Source of the DNA: Bdellovibrio sp. 22V
Lineage (GTDB): Bacteria > Bdellovibrionota > Bdellovibrionia > Bdellovibrionales > Bdellovibrionaceae
DNA: 64,000 nt
Reading direction: 5' to 3'
NCBI RefSeq assembly: GCF_030169785.1
Contig: NZ_CP125854.1
Location: forward strand, 3,286,001-3,350,000
Positions 27,601-34,676 of this stretch are shown here, piece by piece (within the stretch, counting starts at the first letter, position 1; each line of letters starts with the position of its first letter). Below the pieces are notes generated by a model, which worked only from the letters and a program-made list of their open reading frames with translations, ran no database searches and was not told the origin of the DNA. A program made the translations under genes and the position numbers.

Positions 27601-30150
27601 AGACGTGAAGTTCTCACTTCCCAAGTAACTTGAAGTTGAAGCGCAAGAGTTGAACTCTCCCGGACGGATGAGGAAGTATTTAAATTTAGTGACGCCTGTC
27701 CCGCTCACCGTGACATTGAGTGCACTGTTAGCATTTGTCCCCGAAGGCGCGTTCGTCAATACGGCGTTAGCTGGTGGGACCGTGTCTTTATAGAAGTGGC
27801 CGTACGCCGTGATCATGTTTCCGCTGGGGCGAGTGTGCACGAAGCTAAAGGCATACGTCGATGATGTGTTATCTGCAAGCGCGCTCACATCGACGGTCAT
27901 CGACCAAAAACCACCGCCGCACGTCGCTGTGCCCGTGATACTTGGTTCACCCGCTAACGAGAGTGTTACAGAGCGACCGTATTCAGAACATGTTCCCGTA
28001 ATTTCAAATGCGGATTGATTCACGCTATTGATGTACGTGCCCACCGCCATGGTGACGGTCGCGGAAGGAACGATGGTGTCGTGGATAATGGTATCAGCGT
28101 AACAGTTTGTCTCGTTGCCGGCGGCATCCCGGGCTTTATAAGAAACCCAGTTCGTACCATTCGCTGTCGGAAGAGTCCACGACTTCGAAGTCGCAAACGG
28201 CTCCCAGGTCCCGCCGCTAAGGCAAAGAGCATTGTTAGTGATATACACTTCGGTAGCACCGCCGGTCATTGAAAGTGCCAAAGTAGCGGCTAAATTGTTT
28301 GTGTAAGCATCTCCGTTATTGATAGCCATCGACACTGTCGGTGCCACCGTGTCCTTCACAAAAGCGACTGTCACTGTCGGAGCCGAAACCCCGGTCATTC
28401 TGCTGTGGTTGGCTACGATAGTGACTGTGCCTTGCGCCGCGGTTGCGAGATTCAAAGTTCGCGACCACGCTCCACTTGTGCACGTTGCCGAAGGTTGCGC
28501 GCTGCCATTGGCCGTCAAAGTGACTGGCTGTCCTTCTTCTGAACACGCCCCCGAGACCGTGAACGCGGACGTGTTCATCAGGTAGATGTAAGAACCCGCG
28601 GTGGGCGATGCCAAAGATAAACTTGGAACGGAGCTTGTATGTTCAATGCTGTCTGAAATACACGCCGATTCATTTCCCGCAGCATCACGGCGTTTGATGC
28701 GAACTGTGTTCGTCGCATTTGCTGTCGCCAAAGTCCACGCTTTTGTTACCGCGGCATTTTCCCAAACTCCGCCCGAGTTACAATCGGCCGCATTCGTGAT
28801 GTACATTTGCCCTGAACCGGAAATGTTCAAAGTCACGTTTAAGCTTGTCGTACCCGCATAATTGTTGTTGATGACGAGCGAGCCCGCCGCCGCAGCCACT
28901 GTGTCTTTGATGTAGTTTGCAGAGTTTGCAGAACCCGAGTTCCCCGCTTCATCCAACAAAGTCGCCGACAGTGAAAAATTCCCTTGCGGCAGCGCCGTCA
29001 GATCAAGAATTGCGGAGTACGTCGTACCTAAGCACGTTGTTGTCGCCGTATAGCCACTCGGTCCTGTAATCGTGATAGAGCGGTTTAATTCAGAGCAACT
29101 GCCGCTGATCGTAAACGATGAAACGTTCGCTATATTCACGTAACTATTCTCCGCCGGAGAATCAATTGTGATTGTGGGAGAAACCGAGTCATGAACGATG
29201 CTATCAGACACACACAAAGTTTCCCCGCCTGCATTCTTGAATTTTGCATACAAAGTGTTATTTGCGTTCAACGAGGGCACGGTCCAAGAAGCCACTGCAG
29301 AATAAGAAACCCAACTTCCACCGGAGGCGCAGCCCGGCACGTCTGTTAAATACATTTCAGTAGCATCTGTCACCGCCATATCCACGGTCACAACATTCGT
29401 CGCAGTGATCGCGGCACCACTGTTCAAGACAAAGGAGCTGACAACAGGAGGAGCCCCGGTGCGAGTGGCAGAATCTGAAGCACTGCCCGTATTTCCAGCG
29501 GCATCAGTGAGAGTCGCCGAGATTGAAATCGGCGACGCAAGTACCGATGAGACATCCACATTTGCGGAAAAGGCTCCTGCCGTACAGACCGCCGTCGTTG
29601 AAACGGTGCCCATGATAAGAGTCACTGTCTTGCCATTTTCAGAACAGTTCCCCGCAAGCGGATAAGCCGCTTCGTTAAATGACGTCACAGCCACGGGCGT
29701 ATCCAGAGTAAGGGTCGGAGGAATCGCATCTTTTTCGATAGAATATTTTTGTTCCGCCGTCTGGCCTGTCGGTACGATCATTGTAAAAACCAGCTCTCCC
29801 ACATAACTTACGGGCAGAGTGGATAGATCCAGAGCTTTGGCCCAAAGCCCTGAGGTGTCACAAGTGAATTCTTGATGAAGTGTCGCTGTTGCTTCGCTTA
29901 CTGTGACCTTAGAACCGGGAATACAACTCCCTTTAAAAGATGCTGACGCCATATTGCTGCCATTGATACGGCCGTCGCTTTCGCTGGTCACTGAAAAGAG
30001 TGTCAGGGTTTGGGTCGAGAGTAATTGAGTGTCCAATGTGCATGACACCAAACTCGTCGCAGCGATAACTGCAACAAGAACATCACCGAATAACCGGTGA
30101 CGTACAGGTATAGACGAAAGCACAGCTTTCCGCGCATAAGACCAGAGCAT
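24622..30150 (-). CDS. Giant lipoprotein: Ig-like repeats, Calx-beta-like region, fourteen RCC1 repeats
   Basis: This 1842-residue surface protein starts with a signal whose lipobox LVSC puts the lipidated Cys at 37. No good ribosome site precedes 30150; a GTG at 30123 (codon 10) with GGAAAG before it would give a more normal signal length. Residues ~55-1000 are Ig-like repeats, each with a DTVAP/HDS-type linker and a W...LPTANGTN...AAGNET pattern. Around residues 1000-1110 there is a Calx-beta-like segment (VNEGDSGQTVTFS...LTEGEKLLNI). The rest holds fourteen RCC1-type repeats with C[AG]I...CWG...LGDGT. Such proteins are typically secreted adhesins. No enzyme motif is seen. Confidence 0.85.
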   Translation of the reverse strand: MLWSYARKAVLSSIPVRHRLFGDVLVAVIAATSLVSCTLDTQLLSTQTLTLFSVTSESDGRINGSNMASASFKGSCIPGSKVTVSEATATLHQEFTCDTSGLWAKALDLSTLPVSYVGELVFTMIVPTGQTAEQKYSIEKDAIPPTLTLDTPVAVTSFNEAAYPLAGNCSENGKTVTLIMGTVSTTAVCTAGAFSANVDVSSVLASPISISATLTDAAGNTGSASDSATRTGAPPVVSSFVLNSGAAITATNVVTVDMAVTDATEMYLTDVPGCASGGSWVSYSAVASWTVPSLNANNTLYAKFKNAGGETLCVSDSIVHDSVSPTITIDSPAENSYVNIANVSSFTISGSCSELNRSITITGPSGYTATTTCLGTTYSAILDLTALPQGNFSLSATLLDEAGNSGSANSANYIKDTVAAAAGSLVINNNYAGTTSLNVTLNISGSGQMYITNAADCNSGGVWENAAVTKAWTLATANATNTVRIKRRDAAGNESACISDSIEHTSSVPSLSLASPTAGSYIYLMNTSAFTVSGACSEEGQPVTLTANGSAQPSATCTSGAWSRTLNLATAAQGTVTIVANHSRMTGVSAPTVTVAFVKDTVAPTVSMAINNGDAYTNNLAATLALSMTGGATEVYITNNALCLSGGTWEPFATSKSWTLPTANGTNWVSYKARDAAGNETNCYADTIIHDTIVPSATVTMAVGTYINSVNQSAFEITGTCSEYGRSVTLSLAGEPSITGTATCGGGFWSMTVDVSALADNTSSTYAFSFVHTRPSGNMITAYGHFYKDTVPPANAVLTNAPSGTNANSALNVTVSGTGVTKFKYFLIRPGEFNSCASTSSYLGSENFTSSQISDRILVNGDYKLCVWGMDGAGNWSPAHTEASWTRDALTAVLAGAPTGVSAATSVNITVSGTSVTQYKKAFISSGTCATATYSGQIPVGTAITDNISAVPNGPVTLCVIGSDTFGTWQSETAATQVSWIKDAVSTVQISSAAQSRVNEGDSGQTVTFSINPVKNYDVIVYYKVTGDAQNPTHHDLSSGSVTIPANTASATLTVNFPNNALTEGEKLLNIHITHTSTIAALLGVNYQAQYFIADDEKDLKVTSISVNLRHSCAILSDGFIRCWGFNTTGALGTGDGNFRDVAALVTVSGNPTFASVETGVDHTCAITTLGALYCWGTNATKQLGDGTNTQRASPVLADASNQYVMVSLGYQHTCGITTANKLRCWGSNMFGQIGTGTTGGTINPTEIDSANNYKYVAARNESTCAITTTHKLRCWGHNGSNQLGISGATFNAPQDVDAATDYSSIALGSNHACAITMAGQLKCWGTNSWGQVGDGTNITKTTPTVVSSSETFVSVSVNTDSNATPRGTTCAITTAKALYCFGHSTHGQVADGTASTRRTPTLSDAGTSYDLISLGAGRVCGVTTSGYLRCWGNFAFDGSGNPQYNALGAGHGSGFFSRWGELFKDYSFDSVSFAGIMHDDTMACGISNKKLYCWGTAEVMGDGSTAIVRRPAPVLLDPDTNYSQVASRHGADHCAITESGDLKCWGKNHFGELGSASVATTSSTPRVNIPTLADPGYKYIHVSMENSATCGVTTTGDLRCAGVNSSGQLGDGTTTASSTFKTIDSGTKYKTVERAYAHTCGITTAGVLKCWGSNSNGHLGIGSTTSASSPAEVDPGVAYKSISLGATYTCGVTTAGKAKCWGNSNDVGNGSSGNVTSPYLIDGGNDYLSVFAGTDFACGILTSHAVKCWSVHMPTVGLVQPVFGNTVLNQFNATLIDPGMGYSKILLAGDMFCGLTLGKTYRCHGFGGDGAVLGDVDTSPSVTQVSSFPIYQPTYLHKMFY

Positions 30151-30205
30151 GACTCTGTATTTATCGGGACTTCCGCGGAAACTGTTTAAGTTCTAGGAGG
30201 TTATT

Positions 30206-30274
30206 ATGTTCTGCGAGTCTCTGGCAGTTTTCGATTTTGAGACACGACTCTCACGTCGTGTTTACAAACTGTGA
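30206..30274 (+). CDS. Possible 22-residue peptide gene with a very strong ribosome site
   Basis: An ATG at 30206 is preceded by AGGAGG with a 5-nt spacer, the best ribosome site in this gap. It opens a 22-codon frame (starting MFCESLAVFDFET, ending RVYKL) closed by TGA. The frame contains a small hairpin, CACGAC with GTCGTG across 6 nt. No plus-strand gene follows nearby, so an attenuation leader is unlikely. It could be a small peptide or chance. This and the surrounding 30151-30351 gap hold no other gene. Confidence 0.3.
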   Translation: MFCESLAVFDFETRLSRRVYKL

Positions 30275-30351
30275 AAATGAACCGAAGCGACTCGTTCGAC
30301 TGTAGAAACTTTTGAATACGCTTTTTCTTCCGGCCTAGGAACAACTGTCAC

Positions 30352-31644
30352 TCAAATTAGATCGTCGACTTGCGCTCGACATTGTGTATCGTCGGGAGTT
30401 TTCGCGCATAAGTCTTTATTAAGCTCCGCCTTAGCACGGAATACTTTCATATATTCGGTCGCTGATGACTTAATGAATTTGTCATCACTTTTCATTAACT
30501 GCTCTACTCTTTGCAATTGGAGTTTGTCAGCTTCTTTAGTTGATAAAGCTCTTAACGCAAGAAACTGCTGGTCTCTGTCTTCGGACTGTAACCACAACGT
30601 GAGCTTCTCCGAAGATGCGAGGCTATTTAGCCAATACCCCAAAACTTTTTTGTGAGGCTTAATATTAGAGCATTTTAAATGTCTCTGAGATTCCTTCAAC
30701 GAACATTTTTCGACGATTTCCTTAAAAGTTTCAAAATCAGGCTCTTTGTATGTTGAGTTCATCGAGTACAACAACGTACTCATTTCAATGCAATTCCTAT
30801 CGGCACACTTCTCAGTTCTTTTCGTAATATCTTGGGGTGTTAATCTTTCAGCATAGATCTTAATCAAGTTAACAGAAAAAATGGATCGACCTATATATGG
30901 TGATTTTAATAACGTAAGTGCACGCTCTTCCGGGATGGGAACGGGTATCTGTCCCCAGATACCGAGGGCTAAGTCAGTGTACTTATTCGGAGCCCAATAA
31001 ACAGTACTACCGTAAACCAAAGTAATCAGAAACACACTTGCGCTAAGGCATCCGGCATAACTCCAATTCCTTATCTTTCGCCAGCTATCAATGGGAGGGC
31101 TATACATCTGATAGGCCATTAATGGAGTACATACTAAAACACAAAAAATTGCGATCGCTGGCAGGAGAGGAAATCTATCCATTAACAAAGCCGGGATCGA
31201 AAATGCAAAAATAAAAAGAATCGTTTTTCTTTGTGTTTTCGGATGTTGATTTTGCTGAACACTGACATTCTTTATATTCAGGCCGACAAGTGATCTCAGC
31301 AAAAATATCATAATTGAAATTACAACACCTACATCAAAATTCCTCGCCGAAATCTTGATCCCTGAAGTTTCACTCATGACAAGCGATACCACAGCTAAGG
31401 ACAAAACGGAAAACGAAGCAACGATGGCTGCTTCCACCACACTCCACGCCATTATTCGCTTCCGCGACATTGGCAAAAGCAAACACCAATTGGACTTTAC
31501 TCCTAGCATCGCAGCAGCCATCATAATCAGAACGCCTGCAACACCGAGCTCATCGTTATATCGTCCCAGGATGCTAGTTAGAAGAGCTCCGAATACAATA
31601 ACACAAAATGCGGAAGTATTTCGTTTGAGAATATAGTAAATCAT
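30352..31644 (-). CDS. ABC transporter membrane subunit with a soluble helical C-terminal domain
   Basis: This 430-residue protein has about six hydrophobic segments in the first ~230 residues (for example CVIVFGALLTSIL, GVLIMMAAAML, TILFIFAFSIPALL, SASVFLITLVYGSTVYW). A soluble domain of ~200 residues follows. That domain has spaced cysteines (CADRNC, CSLKESQRHLKC, CAKTPDDTQC) and a HEAT-repeat-like helix pattern (DQQFLALRALSTKEADKLQ...MKSDDKFIKSSATEYMKV). It is read with the adjacent ATP-binding subunit, whose stop it overlaps by 4 bp. The direction and substrate of transport are unknown. The pair is AT-richer than its neighbours, suggesting transfer. Confidence 0.7.
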   Translation of the reverse strand: MIYYILKRNTSAFCVIVFGALLTSILGRYNDELGVAGVLIMMAAAMLGVKSNWCLLLPMSRKRIMAWSVVEAAIVASFSVLSLAVVSLVMSETSGIKISARNFDVGVVISIMIFLLRSLVGLNIKNVSVQQNQHPKTQRKTILFIFAFSIPALLMDRFPLLPAIAIFCVLVCTPLMAYQMYSPPIDSWRKIRNWSYAGCLSASVFLITLVYGSTVYWAPNKYTDLALGIWGQIPVPIPEERALTLLKSPYIGRSIFSVNLIKIYAERLTPQDITKRTEKCADRNCIEMSTLLYSMNSTYKEPDFETFKEIVEKCSLKESQRHLKCSNIKPHKKVLGYWLNSLASSEKLTLWLQSEDRDQQFLALRALSTKEADKLQLQRVEQLMKSDDKFIKSSATEYMKVFRAKAELNKDLCAKTPDDTQCRAQVDDLI

Positions 31645-32393
31645 TCTCGTCCTTGCCCTGAAAAGTGAGCGAATATTTCTTCGACAGTCACTAGTTCGCT
31701 CTCTCCTAATTTTTTTACATTTTCGCGAAACTGCTTTTTTATATCTGAGGCACGCCCCGCCATTAAAACTCTTCCAGACTTAAGAAGAATAATATCTAAA
31801 TCAACTTCTTCGACTTCGGATGCGATGTTAGTGGCTAAAACAATTGTTGCGCCCTGCTCTTGCTGATACCTGGATAACTCTTCAATAACTTTTTTCCTCA
31901 CATATGGATCCAGCGCTGCCGTTACTTCATCGACAAGTACAATGGTAGATCTTGTTGCTAATCCCAGCGCAAACTGAAGTAAAATCTTCTGACCACGAGA
32001 CAGCTGACTTGGGCGTTTTATCAAAGAAATCGACCCCAGCGAAAGAATATGCTCGCACATTTGGATGTTAAATTTAGGCCAGAATTTTTGATACAACGAG
32101 ACGAGATTCGAAATAGAAAAGTTAGGTAATACAATATCCTCTGAAATATGAATTTGATCGGCATTGAATTTGGGAAGGTCTAGTGAGCGGGTGATTCCAT
32201 TAAGAAACAGTGTGCCTGAGTGCCACATTTGAGTTCCAGCAAGACACTTTAGTAAGGTCGACTTTCCGCTACCATTTGCACCCAACACGACGGTGAAACT
32301 TCCAGAACGTATTTGAAGACTTAAAGAGTCTAATGCCGGTCGGTCCTGAAAGGGATATTTAACAACAAGGTCCGTGATTTCATAGCAATTCAT
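31641..32393 (-). CDS. ABC transporter ATP-binding protein
   Basis: This 250-residue ATPase subunit has Walker A GANGSGKS at 38-45, signature LSRGQ at 131-135 and Walker B IVLVDE at 151-156 with the catalytic Glu, followed by the D-loop ALDPY. The usual Q-loop glutamine is replaced (IHISEDIVLP), as in some ABC-2 type exporters. It is co-transcribed with the membrane subunit downstream through an ATGA overlap. Its start codon lies at the edge of a 10+6+10 inverted repeat and has no clear ribosome site, so initiation or transcription is probably controlled there. Lower G+C than its neighbours. Confidence 0.9.
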   Translation of the reverse strand: MNCYEITDLVVKYPFQDRPALDSLSLQIRSGSFTVVLGANGSGKSTLLKCLAGTQMWHSGTLFLNGITRSLDLPKFNADQIHISEDIVLPNFSISNLVSLYQKFWPKFNIQMCEHILSLGSISLIKRPSQLSRGQKILLQFALGLATRSTIVLVDEVTAALDPYVRKKVIEELSRYQQEQGATIVLATNIASEVEEVDLDIILLKSGRVLMAGRASDIKKQFRENVKKLGESELVTVEEIFAHFSGQGRE

Positions 32394-32417
32394 ATTAAAC
32401 TTATCGGAGTTTAATAT
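32392..32417 (-). promoter_or_regulatory. Perfect inverted repeat over the start of the ABC operon
   Basis: ATATTAAACT (32392-32401) and AGTTTAATAT (32408-32417) are perfect complements across a 6-bp spacer. The inner edge covers part of the start codon at 32393-32391 and the outer edge covers a TAATAT sequence that could be a -10 box. This is a good operator candidate for a dimeric repressor; an RNA hairpin is the alternative. Confidence 0.6.
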
Positions 32418-32453
32418 TATTTTTTAAGCTGTGTCACTTTGAGACTATAAATG

Positions 32454-32490
32454 AAAAAAAAGCCTCCTTGATGAACGAGCAAGGAGGCTT
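32454..32490 (-). terminator. Intrinsic terminator of the 32501 gene
   Basis: On the minus strand an 11-bp stem (AAGCCTCCTTG with CAAGGAGGCTT; 32490-32480 with 32470-32460) and 9-nt loop is followed by seven T residues. It lies 10 bases after the stop of the exported protein gene at 32501 and insulates the ABC operon. Confidence 0.92.
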
Positions 32491-32500
32491 TACGGATTTT

Positions 32501-33061
32501 TTAGTTTCTGTAGATGAGGTTTACGTTCACGTTGACGGAAGAGCCGTTAGAGATGATTTCTTTTACATCACAGCGGGCAGCGTAAGAATCTGCCTCGGGA
32601 AAGCCGCAATTAATAACGTTTGTTTGAGAAACTTTGCCAGATTTCACAGGGACGTTTCCGGGAAGCCCGCCTTTGAATTCTAAAACACCGGGTTCAACTT
32701 CTTTTGCACGTCCTTCCACTTGCATACCTTCGTACATAATTGGGCTGATGACGATCACAGCAGTATGAGTCATTTTGTAGGCGCAGATGCCGAATTGAAC
32801 AGGAATCGCCGCTTTTACGTCAGAGCCGCTGAAGAAATGAAGGCGCTGCTTTGTTTTAAAATCGGATTTGAATTCACCCTCAGGAAGACCGTAACTTTTG
32901 CAACCAGGAAGAGCGCGTGTCGCTTCATATTCTGCATAAAAAGCCAGAATCGCTTCTTCACCTGTCGTGTTGTTAAGTCGAGCGTTAAATTGAACTTCGC
33001 CGGATGCCAAAGCGGAAGAACAAGCGAACAACATGATCATAGATTTCAAAAATAGTTTCAT
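32501..33061 (-). CDS. Exported hypothetical protein
   Basis: The start at 33061 gives a 186-residue protein with a signal peptide (LFLKSMIMLFACSSALASG). The mature part is beta-rich: VQFNARLNNTTGEEAILAF, LHFFSGSDVKAAIPVQFG, TAVIVISPIMYEGMQVEGRA and a final SVNVNVNLIYRN. Four cysteines could make two disulphides. No known family is recognised. An upstream extension to 33130 lacks a signal-like start and is rejected. It stands as a single gene with its own terminator; a 21-bp inverted repeat lies ~155 bp upstream. Confidence 0.7.
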   Translation of the reverse strand: MKLFLKSMIMLFACSSALASGEVQFNARLNNTTGEEAILAFYAEYEATRALPGCKSYGLPEGEFKSDFKTKQRLHFFSGSDVKAAIPVQFGICAYKMTHTAVIVISPIMYEGMQVEGRAKEVEPGVLEFKGGLPGNVPVKSGKVSQTNVINCGFPEADSYAARCDVKEIISNGSSVNVNVNLIYRN

Positions 33062-33215
33062 ACATTTTTCCTTTTTTGTTTGAATTTGCGCTACGAAAGG
33101 CAACTTATCACCCGCCCCTCGTTTTCGCAAAAAAACTCAAAAAACCACAATTTTGAGAGTGAAAATGTATGAAAAAACCTCTCAACAACGAGAAGTTTGC
33201 AGTGAAGTTCAACGA

Positions 33216-33236
33216 GTGTTCACAACTGGTGAACAC
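33216..33236. repeat. 21-bp inverted repeat between two minus-strand genes
   Basis: GTGTTCAC (33216-33223) and GTGAACAC (33229-33236) are exact complements around a 5-nt centre. It lies 5 bases beyond the stop at 33241 and upstream of the exported protein gene. On the plus strand it is followed by ATTTTTATT. It may be an operator, or a 3' end hairpin for the EF-G-binding-like gene. Confidence 0.45.
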
Positions 33237-33240
33237 ATTT

Positions 33241-33741
33241 TTATTCGGGCTTGTAGCCGCTGATTCTTTCAAAAAGTTTTTCGATGCGGTGATAAAGATC
33301 GGCGATATGTTTTTCCGGATCTTTCCCAGCACGCATATTCGCTTCTTCGATTTTTTCAATGCAGCGGAGGTCTTGGCAAAGAATATAAGAGTTGCTGACA
33401 TTCGGATCCATGATCACAGAAAGAAATCCTATGTCTTCCGAAGTTCCATAAGCATGGCACCAACTGCACAACCCGCCGACACCTTCTCCTCCGGTGGCCG
33501 CCGTCCTTTTAAACGCCACTCCTCGTGGTAAATCCCAATTCGGCATTTTAAAAACAAGATAAGTATAAACTCCAGACGGCTCCTTCCACGCAAAGTAAGA
33601 ACGCACGTTCATAGGGAATTTGAGATTGTCTGGCAGAACGAGCTTTTTCTGATCGCGCGGACGAAAAGACTGAATAAGCTCCTCTTCAGAGCCAATCGCG
33701 AAAAAGTTCTCTTTCCGAAAGTTGTTCAACTGAATTTGCAC
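33241..33741 (-). CDS. EF-G-binding (FBP C-terminal treble-clef) domain protein
   Basis: This 166-residue protein carries the zinc-binding treble clef of the FBP/FusB family: GLCSWCHAYG near residue 91 and ILCQDLRCIEKI near 120, separated by a beta hairpin (IGFLSVIMDPNVSNSY). FusB-type proteins bind elongation factor G and free it from the ribosome when fusidic acid traps it. This protein keeps the zinc module, but its N-terminal part (residues 1-85) is shorter than and unlike FusB's helical domain. A link to ribosome rescue or stress is inferred. It is a single cytoplasmic gene without a signal peptide. Confidence 0.78.
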   Translation of the reverse strand: MQIQLNNFRKENFFAIGSEEELIQSFRPRDQKKLVLPDNLKFPMNVRSYFAWKEPSGVYTYLVFKMPNWDLPRGVAFKRTAATGGEGVGGLCSWCHAYGTSEDIGFLSVIMDPNVSNSYILCQDLRCIEKIEEANMRAGKDPEKHIADLYHRIEKLFERISGYKPE

Positions 33742-33843
33742 GCCTTCACTCCTTGAGTCGTATTTTCACATTATACCTTAGAACAGGCCGGTATGACGAA
33801 ATAATCCTCGACCTGGCCGGAAGTCTTTCTTGTTTTAAGTCAG

Positions 33844-33896
33844 CGCGGGCCATTTTATTTTCATCTTCAAGGTCCCGCGGGAGCAAAATGAAGATG
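33844..33896 (+). promoter_or_regulatory. Potential H-type pseudoknot in the leader of the 33925 gene
   Basis: CGCGGG (33844-33849) can pair with CCCGCG (33874-33879). CATCTTCA (33862-33869), inside that loop, can pair with TGAAGATG (33889-33896) beyond it. The two helices interleave, which is pseudoknot topology. The alternative is a simple hairpin from the 8-bp pair alone with TCCCGCGGGA inside. It ends about 15 bases before the ribosome site. Confidence 0.45.
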
Positions 33897-33924
33897 TATC
33901 AAAAATCTTAGCCCGGAGGTTTTT

Positions 33925-34119
33925 ATGGCTGATAAGAAAGTAGAAACTGTGCGAGGCCCTGAACTGCGTCGAAAAATTATAAATTCACAAAGAAAGGGCG
34001 AGGAGTTTCGCTCCGAACGCTCTGGGACCGACATTCTGGATACCAATGTGAAGCACGACGAGGCCACGACACGCAATCGCACGATTCGCGAACACAATTC
34101 GAAAAAGTTTGGGTCCTAA
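33925..34119 (+). CDS. Small highly charged cytoplasmic protein
   Basis: This 64-residue protein has a strong CGGAGG ribosome site 5 nt before its ATG. It is rich in Arg, Lys, Glu and Asp and has no hydrophobic core segment, signal or cysteine (VRGPELRRKIINSQRKGEEF). It looks like an intrinsically disordered or nucleic-acid-associated small protein, and no family is recognised. A structured leader (33844-33896) precedes it and a weak hairpin follows. It is probably real because of its ribosome site, codon regularity and isolated position. Confidence 0.65.
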   Translation: MADKKVETVRGPELRRKIINSQRKGEEFRSERSGTDILDTNVKHDEATTRNRTIREHNSKKFGS

Positions 34120-34187
34120 CTCCTAACGAAGAAACTCGAAGGCACGAGGCATTGAATGACTCTTGCCGGAATAGTTACTTATTAAAG

Positions 34188-34204
34188 AAACGATGCTCGT
34201 TTTT
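34188..34204. terminator. Weak bidirectional hairpin between convergent genes
   Basis: AAACGA (34188-34193) pairs with TCGTTT (34197-34202) across a 3-nt loop, with T residues following on the plus strand and a T-rich stretch on the minus strand. It lies between the small charged protein and the KH protein, which converge. Confidence 0.35.
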
Positions 34205-34228
34205 GATCTCTATGATGGCGCGAAAGCC

Positions 34229-34510
34229 CTAGTTAAAAGACATCGCCAGAGTGAGCGTTCGCAAGGCTGAGATAGTTCTTCCGCTCGCACCGATAAGACG
34301 TCCGAAATCCTCGGGAATGGTTTCAACTTCGTAGACCGTGGTTTTATCGCCGAGACGATAGGTGACTTGGGTGCTTTCGGGTTTTGAAACGATATTTTCA
34401 AGCACAGCGGCGATGATGTCGCGTAAGGCTTCATGTTTTTCGTGAGGATTCTCTGACTTGCGTAGACCGCGACTTCTAATAACTCCGATTTTTTTTGCTG
34501 CTTGATCCAT
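34229..34510 (-). CDS. KH-domain RNA-binding protein, KhpA/YlqC-like
   Basis: From the ATG at 34510 this 93-residue protein carries a type II KH domain with the RNA-contact motif GRLIGASGRTISALR (G-x-x-G at its core). It resembles KhpA, a small KH protein that binds many RNAs and affects cell elongation in other bacteria. An N-terminal basic stretch (KKIGVIRSRGLRK) precedes a helix (ALRDIIAAVLENIV) typical of the KhpA opening. The ribosome site GGAGCG lies before this ATG, which argues against the longer start at 34528. A KhpB partner is not in the window. Confidence 0.82.
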   Translation of the reverse strand: MDQAAKKIGVIRSRGLRKSENPHEKHEALRDIIAAVLENIVSKPESTQVTYRLGDKTTVYEVETIPEDFGRLIGASGRTISALRTLTLAMSFN

Positions 34511-34631
34511 ATCGCTCCTTGGCTTCATCTTGAGCGACTCTCACGAAATGGCGATACGTTTTTTAATTGAACTAGCCTATATTGTGTTTCGTGATATTTC
34601 GGAAACAGAGAGCGTTACGCTAAGAGTGTTT

Positions 34632-34664
34632 GAGCGGAAGAGCGTGCTTGCACCTCCTCCGCTC
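34632..34664. repeat. Inverted repeat downstream of the 34677 gene
   Basis: GAGCGGA (34632-34638) and TCCGCTC (34658-34664) are exact complements with 19 bases between, themselves containing GTGC/GCAC. No U-tract follows in the direction of the gene, so it is probably a 3' end structure rather than a strong terminator. The 34511-34676 gap holds no gene. Confidence 0.35.
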
Positions 34665-34676
34665 CGGAAAAAAATC

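Noticed and set aside
24622-30150. Repeats inside the giant lipoprotein gene as a possible CRISPR or mobile element
   Set aside because: The repeats are in-frame protein repeats (Ig-like and RCC1) of varying sequence, not identical DNA repeats with spacers.
30352-32393. The AT-rich ABC gene pair as an insertion element
   Set aside because: No transposase, terminal inverted repeats or target duplication were seen; only base composition suggests transfer.
34632-34664. Inverted repeat as terminator of the 34677 gene
   Set aside because: The T-tract lies on the wrong side of the stem for the direction of that gene.
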